Below, one piece after another: positions 1-5,381 of a stretch of 11,197 nt of DNA. The notes under the pieces are model-generated. The model saw nothing but the letters and a program-made list of their open reading frames with translations. It was not told the DNA's origin and ran no database searches. Made by a program: the position numbers and the translations under genes. How positions within the stretch are numbered: position 1 is the stretch's first letter; each line of letters starts with the position of its first letter. Location of the stretch: positions 1 to 11,197 of the forward strand of contig CAYJME010000099.1 in NCBI GenBank assembly GCA_964370795.1. The letters are read 5' to 3'. Origin of the DNA: JAHFOW01 sp964370795. Lineage in GTDB: Bacteria > Planctomycetota > Brocadiia > Brocadiales > Brocadiaceae.

Positions 1-17
1 AATTCAAATAAAAAGTC

Positions 18-45
18 GTTGGGTTTTTGTCTTTTAAAACCCAAC
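18..45. other. 10-bp perfect hairpin in the leader of the HAO-like gene
   Basis: The stem GTTGGGTTTT (18-27) pairs perfectly with AAAACCCAAC (36-45) around an 8-nt T-rich loop. It ends about 26 nt before the start codon at 72. On the plus strand no T-run follows, so it is not a convincing terminator for an upstream plus-strand gene. On the minus strand the hairpin is followed by CTTTTTATTT, but no minus-strand gene ends here. It may be a 5'-leader structure or the end of an upstream unit lying outside the window. Confidence 0.5.
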
Positions 46-56
46 CTAATTTAAAC

Positions 57-63
57 AAAGGGG
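57..63 (+). promoter_or_regulatory. Shine-Dalgarno site that sets the HAO-like start at 72
   Basis: AAAGGGG lies 8 nt before ATG 72 and directly precedes a typical signal peptide. An in-frame TTG at 27 would add 15 polar residues before the signal peptide and sits inside the leader hairpin, so the ATG is preferred. Confidence 0.7.
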
Positions 64-71
64 TATCGTAT

Positions 72-1553
72 ATGAAATTGAAACTGGTGTGCTTTGTATG
101 TTTTGCGTTATTTTCTCTGTTAGGTGTTGAGACTTTTGCAGCAGAGGAACAACCACAACCACCGAATCTGAGTAAGCAAACACAACTGTGTTTGACCTGC
201 CATAAAAAATATACACCCGGAATAGTGGAAGACTGGCTCGCGAGCAGGCATTCAACGACAACGCCGGAATCTGGGCTGAAAAAACCGGTTCTGGAAAGGA
301 GGATTTCAAACGAGAACATCCCGGAGACGTTGCAGTCAGTTGTCGTCGGTTGTTATGAATGTCATAGTCAGAATCCTTCCTTGCATAAGGACAATTTCGA
401 TCACTTCGGATTTCAAATTAATGTCGTTGTTTCACCAAACGACTGCAAGACCTGCCACGTAGTTGAGGTTGAACAATATTCAGAAAGTAAAAAGGCCCAT
501 GCGCTGGACAATCTTCAAAACAATCCCGTTTACCACACTTTTACGGAAACAGTTTTAACCTCGACGGAAATTAAAGGCAACAGAATCGTCGGTCTTCGTG
601 CATCAAACAATGCAAAGGCAGAGACGTGTTATGCTTGCCATGGCACAAAAGTTACCGTGAACGGGATGAAGAGCGTATCAACACAACTTGGCGACATTGA
701 CGTGCCAGATCTTATTGGCTGGCCAAATCAGGGGGTTGGAAGGATTAATCCGGATGGGAGTTATGGCGCGTGCACATCATGCCACCCAAGGCATAGTTTC
801 TCCATAGAGATAGCAAGAAAACCATACACCTGTTCTCAATGTCATCTGGGACCGGATGTCCCGGCGTTCAATGTTTACAAGGAAAGTAAACATGGAAATA
901 TTTTTGTTTCAAAGTATCAGGAATGGAACTGGACGAATGTCCCCTGGAGGATTGGCACGGATTTTAAGGCCCCTACCTGCGCAACGTGTCATAACAGCCT
1001 TCTTGCCACTTCTGATGGTAAGGTGATTGTACAAAGGACACATGATTTTGGTTCAAGGCTGTGGGTACGGATATTTGGCCTCCCTTATTCCCATCCACAA
1101 CCCAAAAGTGGTAAGACCTATATAATCAAAAACAAAGACGGCATGCCCCTTCCTACTGATTTTTTGGGACAGCCGGCGTCTGAATACCTGATTAGCAAGA
1201 CTGAACAAACACTCCGTCAAAGGGAAATGAAGAAGGTGTGCCAGGCATGTCACAGCACCGATTGGACTGACCGTCACTTTGCTAAATTGGATTGCACGAT
1301 TGCAGAAACGGATAAAATGGTGTTAACATCCACGCAACTCCTTCTCAATGCCTGGGGCAGAGGTCTTGCAGACCCAACGAATCCCTTTGACGAACTCATA
1401 GAATACCTGTGGGTACGGCAGTGGTTCGTGCACGCAAACTCGATACGGTTCGCATCTGCTATGGGCGGACCCGACTATGCCACATTTGAAAATGGGTGGT
1501 GGGAATTGACAACAACCCTCCGTGAGATTCAGGAGTTGGTGCAGGACAAGTAA
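72..1553 (+). CDS. Exported octaheme c-type cytochrome, hydroxylamine oxidoreductase (HAO)-like
   Basis: This is a 493-residue precursor. Residues 1 to about 24 form a signal peptide (K-rich start, hydrophobic core, cleavage near TFAA), so the protein acts outside the cytoplasm, in anammox cells probably in the anammoxosome. Eight CxxCH heme-binding motifs are at 40, 94, 125, 186, 234, 254, 303 and 390, the number and spacing of the octaheme HAO family. The fourth (CYACH, 186-190) corresponds by order to the catalytic heme. The C-terminal signature around NPFDE (437-441) and SAMGGPDY...NGWW (462-477) is also HAO-like. Family members oxidise hydroxylamine or hydrazine, or reduce nitrite, depending on whether a tyrosine cross-links the catalytic heme. 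Tyr469 is a candidate, but I cannot confirm it without alignment. After the sixth motif the sequence reads GPDV, where I recall Asp-His in characterised HAO. The protein ends soon after NGWW, with no C-terminal membrane helix. The substrate and paralogue group are unresolved. Confidence 0.9.
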   Translation: MKLKLVCFVCFALFSLLGVETFAAEEQPQPPNLSKQTQLCLTCHKKYTPGIVEDWLASRHSTTTPESGLKKPVLERRISNENIPETLQSVVVGCYECHSQNPSLHKDNFDHFGFQINVVVSPNDCKTCHVVEVEQYSESKKAHALDNLQNNPVYHTFTETVLTSTEIKGNRIVGLRASNNAKAETCYACHGTKVTVNGMKSVSTQLGDIDVPDLIGWPNQGVGRINPDGSYGACTSCHPRHSFSIEIARKPYTCSQCHLGPDVPAFNVYKESKHGNIFVSKYQEWNWTNVPWRIGTDFKAPTCATCHNSLLATSDGKVIVQRTHDFGSRLWVRIFGLPYSHPQPKSGKTYIIKNKDGMPLPTDFLGQPASEYLISKTEQTLRQREMKKVCQACHSTDWTDRHFAKLDCTIAETDKMVLTSTQLLLNAWGRGLADPTNPFDELIEYLWVRQWFVHANSIRFASAMGGPDYATFENGWWELTTTLREIQELVQDK

Positions 1554-1952
1554 AAAATAAATTGGCCATGCGGAGTCTCCGTGTCAAGGATAGTCCGTTC
1601 CCAATTCACCATTCGATATTCAAGACTTCAAAAGAAGCACCATGCAGCATGTAGAATAAAGAACATCGAGGGGAACTGTATTTCTTTAACTATCAAATTA
1701 AAAAACACTTAATAATTCATTTAAAGTGAATTTGTTTGACAATTTTATGGGAAAACGTTAAAAGTATAGTACATTTATTTAAAATACGGTTAGTTACCGG
1801 CTATTATTTCCTGTTCCTGACTTTTACTAGAGGAAGAGAGGATTGAAATATTCAAAGGATGACCTCTTAAAATTGACAAAGAATCTGTACGGACAGAAAA
1901 GAGTACCGTAATGTTATCTTTAAATTTTTTTTAATAGGAGGTTTGGGAGAGT
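1554..1952. other. AT-rich gene-free stretch
   Basis: I see no ORF with coding character, RNA gene or strong terminator here. Two TTGACA hexamers occur, at 1736-1741 and 1873-1878. The first has a partial -10 (TAAAAG) 17 nt downstream and TATAGT a little further on. The second has no acceptable -10. A small inverted repeat, TTGAA-ATA-TTCAA, is at 1843-1855. The region ends in the strong Shine-Dalgarno AGGAGG at 1936-1941, so it probably holds the promoter of the next gene. Confidence 0.5.
1736..1764 (+). promoter_or_regulatory. Weak candidate promoter for the CxxC-repeat protein gene
   Basis: A consensus -35 TTGACA (1736-1741) is followed after 17 nt by TAAAAG (1759-1764), a 4/6 match to TATAAT. 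TATAGT at 1765-1770 is a better hexamer, but its spacing is 23 nt. The predicted leader would be about 180 nt. Confidence 0.25.
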
Positions 1953-2507
1953 ATGGGGAGGAAAAAGTTTTGGGGAGTTTTTTTTTGTGTAGCTGCTTCT
2001 TTATGTGTGATGACATGGAGCGGTGCAATTACGAGAGCCGATGAACCGGCAGTAGAGATGCACAAACATAGTGAAAAGGGGCTTGCGCCTGAACATCCTA
2101 CCATAGAACAACCTATGTGTCCAAATTGCAAAGATGTACGGGTAAGTCCTGAAAAGGGCAGGACACTTGCAGCGCAGGTGATGGTTTGCCCTGATTGCAA
2201 AAATGAGATCAGTGAACTTGCCGTTCACCACTGCGATAAATGTGGGCAGGATGTGCTCGTATGTGTAATGTGTCAAAAGGCTGCTGCTGAGTTAAAAGCT
2301 GCTACCATGGAAGGAAAATGCCCAAAGTGTAAAGAGGTGCGTGTAAGGCCTATCAAGGGAAAGACACTGGCAAAGTGGGAAATGAAGTGTCCTGACTGTA
2401 AGAAAAAATCACAGGAATGGCTGATTCAGCATTGCGATAAGTGTGATGTAGACTTCATCGCCTGTCCTATTTGCAAGAAGCAGCAGGAAGAAAAGGGCAA
2501 AAAATAA
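1953..2507 (+). CDS. Exported protein with two tandem four-CxxC modules (zinc-ribbon-like), function unknown
   Basis: This 184-residue protein starts with ATG 11 nt after AGGAGG. Residues 1 to about 29 look like a signal peptide (RKK, hydrophobic stretch, cleavage near ITRAD), so it should be exported. A His-containing linker (about 30-55) is followed by eight CxxC pairs at 56, 79, 94, 104, 123, 146, 161 and 171. The second four repeat the first four at exactly 67 residues. The pairs read CPNC, CPDC, CDKC, CVMC, then CPKC, CPDC, CDKC, CPIC. None is followed by His, so these are not heme c sites. The pattern suggests structural zinc or another thiolate-bound metal, or redox disulfides. The tail is Lys/Glu-rich. 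I recognise no named family. It follows the HAO-like gene on the same strand but about 400 bp away, so co-transcription is uncertain. A metal-handling or redox role in that compartment would be speculation. Confidence 0.85.
   Translation: MGRKKFWGVFFCVAASLCVMTWSGAITRADEPAVEMHKHSEKGLAPEHPTIEQPMCPNCKDVRVSPEKGRTLAAQVMVCPDCKNEISELAVHHCDKCGQDVLVCVMCQKAAAELKAATMEGKCPKCKEVRVRPIKGKTLAKWEMKCPDCKKKSQEWLIQHCDKCDVDFIACPICKKQQEEKGKK
2118..2474 (+). repeat. Intragenic tandem duplication encoding the two four-CxxC modules
   Basis: Unit 1 (2118-2273, residues 56-107) and unit 2 (2319-2474, residues 123-174) have the same layout with a 201-nt period: CPxCK, V-R-V, KG(R/K)TLA, M-x-CPDCK, HCDKC and a final CxxCxK. 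All four Cys pairs match in register with no indel, so this is one in-frame duplication that has since diverged between the cysteines. Confidence 0.85.
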
Positions 2508-2519
2508 AACAATGCCAGA

Positions 2520-2551
2520 TGCAGGTTCAATCGTGGACGATTGAACCTGCA
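2520..2551. repeat. Perfect 14-bp hairpin
   Basis: The stem TGCAGGTTCAATCG (2520-2533) pairs perfectly with 2538-2551 around the tetraloop TGGA. It lies 12 nt after the stop of the CxxC protein gene, between convergent genes. No T-run follows on the plus strand. On the minus strand the T-rich stretch TTGTTTTATTTTTT follows at a distance, so it could weakly terminate leftward transcription. It shares the GCAGGTT/AACCTGC core with the palindrome at 2580-2601. Confidence 0.7.
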
Positions 2552-2579
2552 AGGATTATCAAAGCAATGTAGCAATGTG

Positions 2580-2601
2580 GGAGCAGGTTTAAACCTGCTC
2601 C
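2580..2601. repeat. Perfect 22-nt palindrome
   Basis: GGAGCAGGTTT (2580-2590) is followed immediately by its exact reverse complement (2591-2601). As RNA it would form an 8-bp GC-rich stem with a TTTAAA loop, followed by TGCTGTTTT, a weak terminator-like tail for the plus-strand gene ending at 2507. Confidence 0.65.
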
Positions 2602-2630
2602 TGCTGTTTTGGATATGAAATAATATATAT

Positions 2631-2660
2631 GGTAGATTTGATTCGCTTAATCTACCCTAC
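2631..2660. repeat. REP-like palindrome (GGTAGATT...AATCTACCCTACG type)
   Basis: The stem GGTAGATT (2631-2638) pairs with AATCTACC (2649-2656) across a loop containing TTCGCTT and is followed by CTACG. The layout resembles the widespread bacterial repeat read in reverse as CGTAGGGTGGATTAAGCGAA, known from many genomes and often linked to REP-type elements. The resemblance is from memory. No transposase gene is visible nearby. It lies just past the end of the minus-strand TPR gene. Confidence 0.45.
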
Positions 2661-2696
2661 GCAAAAATGCAGCAAAACCCCGTGTCTCCCCCTTTA

Positions 2697-3431
2697 TCAA
2701 TGCGATGCAGGCGCGCCATGTGACGGATACATCTGCTTCGTTGCCTCATATTTTTTAAATTCTTCAAATTCCGCCGTTGCCTCGGCGCTCATGCCTTTTA
2801 ACAGATAAACAACGCCTAAATAATTATGCGCCGTTCCCAGCTTTGGGTCTAACTCCAGTGCTTTTTTATGGGCAGCGATGGCCTCGTCGAGTTTTCTCTG
2901 TTTACAGTAAATCAATCCAAGCTCGTTATATGCTAAAGCGAGGGTTGGATTTAACTCCAGCGCCTTCATTTGCATCTTTACGGCATCTTCAAATTGCTCA
3001 TTCATACGGTAAACAACGCCCAAGCTGTGATATATCATAGGGTCTTCAGGTTTTAATTCCAGTTCTTTCCGGTAAATCGCGCCTGCCTTATCGAATTTAC
3101 CCTGTGTGTAAAATGCCTTTCCAAGTTTTTCATAGGCGTTGGTCATGGCGGGATCCAATTCTATGGCCTTTTGCCATGCCGCAATTGCTTCGTCAAATCC
3201 CCCCTTTTTGATTTTTTCCAGGCCGTAATTATAATACTCCTGTGCGGTCATTTTTTCAGGGATTTTTACCTCAACTATTGGCTGTTGGGTTTCAGAAGTC
3301 TCCTCGCTTGTGGTTTCTGTTCCTGCCACTTCAATATTTTCAGATGTTTCTTTTTTGCTACAACTGGTTAACGGCGCAAGCAATACCAATCCTGCTATGG
3401 TTAGTAAAGGCAAGTTTTTTCTTATGTTCAT
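2697..3431 (-). CDS. TPR-repeat lipoprotein
   Basis: This is a 244-residue protein. The N-terminus has basic residues, a hydrophobic stretch and a lipobox L-T-S-C with Cys24 as the lipidation site, so it is a probable lipoprotein. A Glu/Thr/Ser-rich linker (about 27-60) precedes five tetratricopeptide repeats of 34 residues at about 63-96, 97-130, 131-164, 165-198 and 199-232. Recurrent TPR features are A-x-x-x-Y-x-x-L-G and a closing A-x-E-L-x-P. TPRs are protein-interaction scaffolds, and no enzymatic domain is present. I chose ATG at 3431 because GGAGAA (3441-3446) sits 9 nt upstream. The TTG one codon earlier is in frame but closer to that site. The ribosome binding site lies inside the end of the preceding small ORF (stop 3438-3440), which suggests translational coupling. 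The partner is unknown. Confidence 0.85.
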   Translation of the reverse strand: MNIRKNLPLLTIAGLVLLAPLTSCSKKETSENIEVAGTETTSEETSETQQPIVEVKIPEKMTAQEYYNYGLEKIKKGGFDEAIAAWQKAIELDPAMTNAYEKLGKAFYTQGKFDKAGAIYRKELELKPEDPMIYHSLGVVYRMNEQFEDAVKMQMKALELNPTLALAYNELGLIYCKQRKLDEAIAAHKKALELDPKLGTAHNYLGVVYLLKGMSAEATAEFEEFKKYEATKQMYPSHGAPASH

Positions 3432-3437
3432 CAAATC

Positions 3438-3605
3438 TTATTCTCCAAAAATTTCTTGTAATGATATTGTGAATCCTTTGAGAACGGTTGAACTTACACT
3501 TCCTTCATTATCCGAGGCGGTAATAAGTTCAAATCTGTCCTGTTTATTAAAAAACATCTCTATTTTCTTACGATTGAACCCGACATTCAACTTGAAATTA
3601 CTCAT
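3438..3605 (-). pseudogene. 55-codon ORF resembling the C-terminal end of a Uma2-family protein (probable remnant)
   Basis: The ORF runs from ATG 3605 to TAA 3438 and is intact but very short. Its middle and end (FELITASDNEG, then VSSTVLKGFTISLQEIF) read like the last strands of Uma2/DUF820 PD-(D/E)XK-like proteins, which commonly end in a S-x-x-L-x-G-hydrophobic-x-hydrophobic-x-E-hydrophobic-F pattern. Full members are near 190 residues and carry the nuclease core upstream. Here the core is missing, and the ORF begins 3 nt after the hairpin at 3608-3625. There is no Shine-Dalgarno before the ATG. The ORF ends 6 nt before the TPR lipoprotein start. I read it as a truncated remnant. A genuine small gene is possible, and the family assignment is from memory of the motif. 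Confidence 0.35.
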
Positions 3606-3630
3606 TTTCAAGGCCGAAGCCTTGAGTTAC
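3606..3630. repeat. Copy 1 of a 25-nt hairpin repeat
   Basis: The stem TCAAGGC (3608-3614) pairs with GCCTTGA (3619-3625) around the loop CGAA, followed by GTTAC. The 25 nt match 6578-6602 at 23 positions, and both differences are in the loop. It sits in the 35-nt gap between the polyprenyl synthase stop and the Uma2-like remnant. Confidence 0.7.
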
Positions 3631-3640
3631 CTTATCAGCG

Positions 3641-4624
3641 TCAGGACATGCGTTTGGCCATAAATGATGCAATTTCTTTAAAAATAGTTTTGTCTTCCAC
3701 GGGAATATGGTCTATTGTTTTGTATGCCTGTTGTATCAAATCATCGGCATAATCCTGTGCATATTTCATGGCGTTATATTTTTTGAAAATCCCCAGCACC
3801 TGCTTTATATCGTGGTCTGTCGTCTCGTCGCGGGGTTTTAACATAATAATGCGCAGATGCTTTTTGTCATCTTCAGCAGCGACCTGAAGCGCATAGGAAT
3901 ACAGAAAACTTGCCTTGCCTTCCTTTATGTCAGAACCAATTACCCCTCCCCTTCCCTTGCCCTGAGTCAAGTCAATTAAATCATCGCGAATTTGAAAGGC
4001 AGGCCCCATGTTCTTTCCCAGCATCCAGATGTTTTCAACCACCGCATCGGAGACACCCGCCACAATAGCGCCGCCAACCATACCGCAGGCAAGGTAATAT
4101 CCCGTCTTCAGTTCAACCATGTTCATATACTGGCCGACGGAAAAATCTTCAGCAGCCCGCGCATTGATATCAAGCGCCTGGCCTTCTACGGTCTTCTCGT
4201 AGGTGAGTGTCAGCACCTGTAATAATTTCAACTTCCTTTCCAGGGATACAGGACTTGCGAGGACGCTTTTATATGCACACGCAAGGAGATAATCACCAGC
4301 GTTAATGGCATTGGCTGTACCGTATTTCACCCATACGGTGGGCTGGTCACGCCTCATCGTATCGCCGTCTTCAATATCATCGTGCATGAGAAACATATTG
4401 TGAAGGGTTTCTACGGCAAGCGCAAAATGGATGGCCTCGCTCGGATTTCCGCCCAGGGCCTCGCAGGTGATTAAGCACAGCGCCGGTCTGACCCTTTTTC
4501 CCCCGGTATGCATATGATGCCATATCGGTTCGCTCAGATAGTCCTTTTTATTTGGCGGGATGAGTTCTTTTAACAATTCATCTATTTTTGCTCCATAGGT
4601 TTTTATGGATTCTTCAATACCCAT
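3641..4624 (-). CDS. Polyprenyl (farnesyl/geranylgeranyl-type) diphosphate synthase
   Basis: This is a 327-residue all-alpha trans-prenyltransferase that condenses IPP onto allylic diphosphates. Family motifs in order are GGKRVRP (41-47, IPP binding), the first Asp-rich motif DDIED (82-86) followed by MRRDQPT, the K-T-G-Y-Y segment (173-177), the second Asp-rich motif DDLID (214-218), and SDIKEGKAS (231-239). The first motif has no two-residue insertion, and the residues ahead of it are Met77 and Phe78. Bulky side chains there usually limit chain length, so a C15-C20 product is plausible but unproven. ATG 4624 is preceded by AAGGA 6 nt upstream. It is downstream of efp on the same strand, with a 164-nt gap containing a hairpin. 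Its product could supply the UbiA-type domain encoded at 8654, although that gene is on the other strand. Confidence 0.92.
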   Translation of the reverse strand: MGIEESIKTYGAKIDELLKELIPPNKKDYLSEPIWHHMHTGGKRVRPALCLITCEALGGNPSEAIHFALAVETLHNMFLMHDDIEDGDTMRRDQPTVWVKYGTANAINAGDYLLACAYKSVLASPVSLERKLKLLQVLTLTYEKTVEGQALDINARAAEDFSVGQYMNMVELKTGYYLACGMVGGAIVAGVSDAVVENIWMLGKNMGPAFQIRDDLIDLTQGKGRGGVIGSDIKEGKASFLYSYALQVAAEDDKKHLRIIMLKPRDETTDHDIKQVLGIFKKYNAMKYAQDYADDLIQQAYKTIDHIPVEDKTIFKEIASFMAKRMS

Positions 4625-4659
4625 CTTTTGTCCTTGTCATAAGAAGTTGGGAATACGAG

Positions 4660-4696
4660 AAGTTGCGAAGTTGAAAATATCAAAACTTCTCAACTT
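4660..4696. repeat. 13-bp imperfect hairpin upstream of the polyprenyl synthase
   Basis: The arm 4660-4672 (AAGTTGCGAAGTT) pairs with 4684-4696 (AACTTCTCAACTT) with a single mismatch and an 11-nt A-rich loop. An AGAAGTTG direct repeat also appears at 4642-4649 and 4658-4665. In the minus-strand transcript this hairpin lies 35-72 nt ahead of the synthase ATG, outside the ribosome binding site. The rest of the gap (4697-4788) is AT-rich with nothing recognisable. Confidence 0.55.
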
Positions 4697-4788
4697 TCCA
4701 AAATCTCAATTTCTGGCATGTGCAATAAAATTTACGAATTACGATGGAAATAAATACTATAAACCTAAAATCGCAAATCTAAAATAGT

Positions 4789-5346
4789 TTATTCCCGGCT
4801 GATGAATTCGCCCGTCCTCGTATCCACCTTTATACTTTCGCCGTTATTAACATAGAGAGGAACCTTTACAATGAGTCCGGTTTCTAATTTTGCAGGCTTA
4901 TAGACATTCACCACGGTATCCCCTTTTGAGCCGGGATCGGTTTCAATAATTTTCAGGGTTACGGACGTTGGCAATTCGACAGAAATGGGTTTGCCTTCAT
5001 AAAAGGCGATCTTTGCCTGACTATTTAAGGTCATATAAGGCATGGCGTCCGCTACCGCCTCTTTGGATATGGATACCTGCTCATAATTTTCGGTATCCAT
5101 GAAGCAGTAATTATCCCCGTCTTTGTACAGATATTCCATCGTGCGATAATCCAGGAATATGTCCTCCAGTTTGTCCGTAGACCTGAACCGTTTCTGTACC
5201 ACACTCTCTTGTTTCAAACTCTTTAACTTTGCCTGTACCATACCGCGCCAATTTCCCGGTGTGACGTGCTGATAGTCAACGACCAGGTAGAGTTCACCTT
5301 CAAGCTTTATAACCGTGCCTCTCTTAATTTCTGTTGCGCTTATCAA
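4789..5346 (-). CDS. efp: Translation elongation factor P
   Basis: This 185-residue protein has the normal family length. EF-P binds ribosomes stalled on polyproline, between the P and E sites, and promotes peptide bond formation. The N-terminal KOW-like domain (about 1-65) starts ATEIKRGTVIKLEG. Two OB-type domains follow, with the signature VYKPAKLETGLIVKVPLYVNNGE read in two parts (148-158 and 159-170) and the closing VDTRTGEFISR. The functional loop reads TPGNWRGM (29-36). Aligned to E. coli PGKGQA, the modified Lys34 position is Asn32, with Arg34 two residues further on, so the Lys- and Arg-type modification systems do not obviously apply. The start is TTG, supported by GAGGAG 8 nt upstream and by the family N-terminus. 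It lies 35 nt after hemW, probably in the same transcript. Confidence 0.95.
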   Translation of the reverse strand: MISATEIKRGTVIKLEGELYLVVDYQHVTPGNWRGMVQAKLKSLKQESVVQKRFRSTDKLEDIFLDYRTMEYLYKDGDNYCFMDTENYEQVSISKEAVADAMPYMTLNSQAKIAFYEGKPISVELPTSVTLKIIETDPGSKGDTVVNVYKPAKLETGLIVKVPLYVNNGESIKVDTRTGEFISRE

Positions 5347-5354
5347 TGTAAAAA

Positions 5355-5360
5355 CTCCTC
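5355..5360 (-). promoter_or_regulatory. Shine-Dalgarno site supporting the TTG start of efp
   Basis: GAGGAG on the minus strand sits 8 nt before TTG 5346. No ATG or GTG is available near the expected EF-P N-terminus, so this site decides a TTG start. Confidence 0.75.
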
Positions 5361-5381
5361 AATAAAAATTTTATTTAACTA

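Noticed and set aside
18..45. Leader hairpin as a rho-independent terminator
   Set aside because: No T-run follows on the plus strand, and on the minus strand, where one follows, no gene ends at this place.
27..71. Longer N-terminus of the HAO-like protein from TTG 27
   Set aside because: It would put 15 polar residues before the signal peptide and begin inside a hairpin, while ATG 72 has a well-spaced AAAGGGG.
1562..1582. CGGAG/CTCCG inverted repeat after the HAO-like gene as a terminator
   Set aside because: The arms are separated by one base, too close to form a loop, and no T-run follows.
1873..1901. TTGACA at 1873 as a promoter for the CxxC-repeat gene
   Set aside because: No acceptable -10 hexamer occurs at 16-18 nt; the bases there are purine-rich without a TATAAT match.
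1953..2507. Multiheme cytochrome for the CxxC-rich protein
   Set aside because: None of the eight CxxC pairs is followed by His, so there is no heme c attachment motif.
2520..2660. CRISPR array
   Set aside because: The palindromes differ from one another and have no regular repeat-spacer layout.
3310..3663. A 117-codon plus-strand ORF across the TPR gene start and the gap to the polyprenyl synthase
   Set aside because: It is antisense to the lipoprotein and Uma2-like remnant, has no recognisable domain and no ribosome binding site. The minus-strand reading explains the region better.
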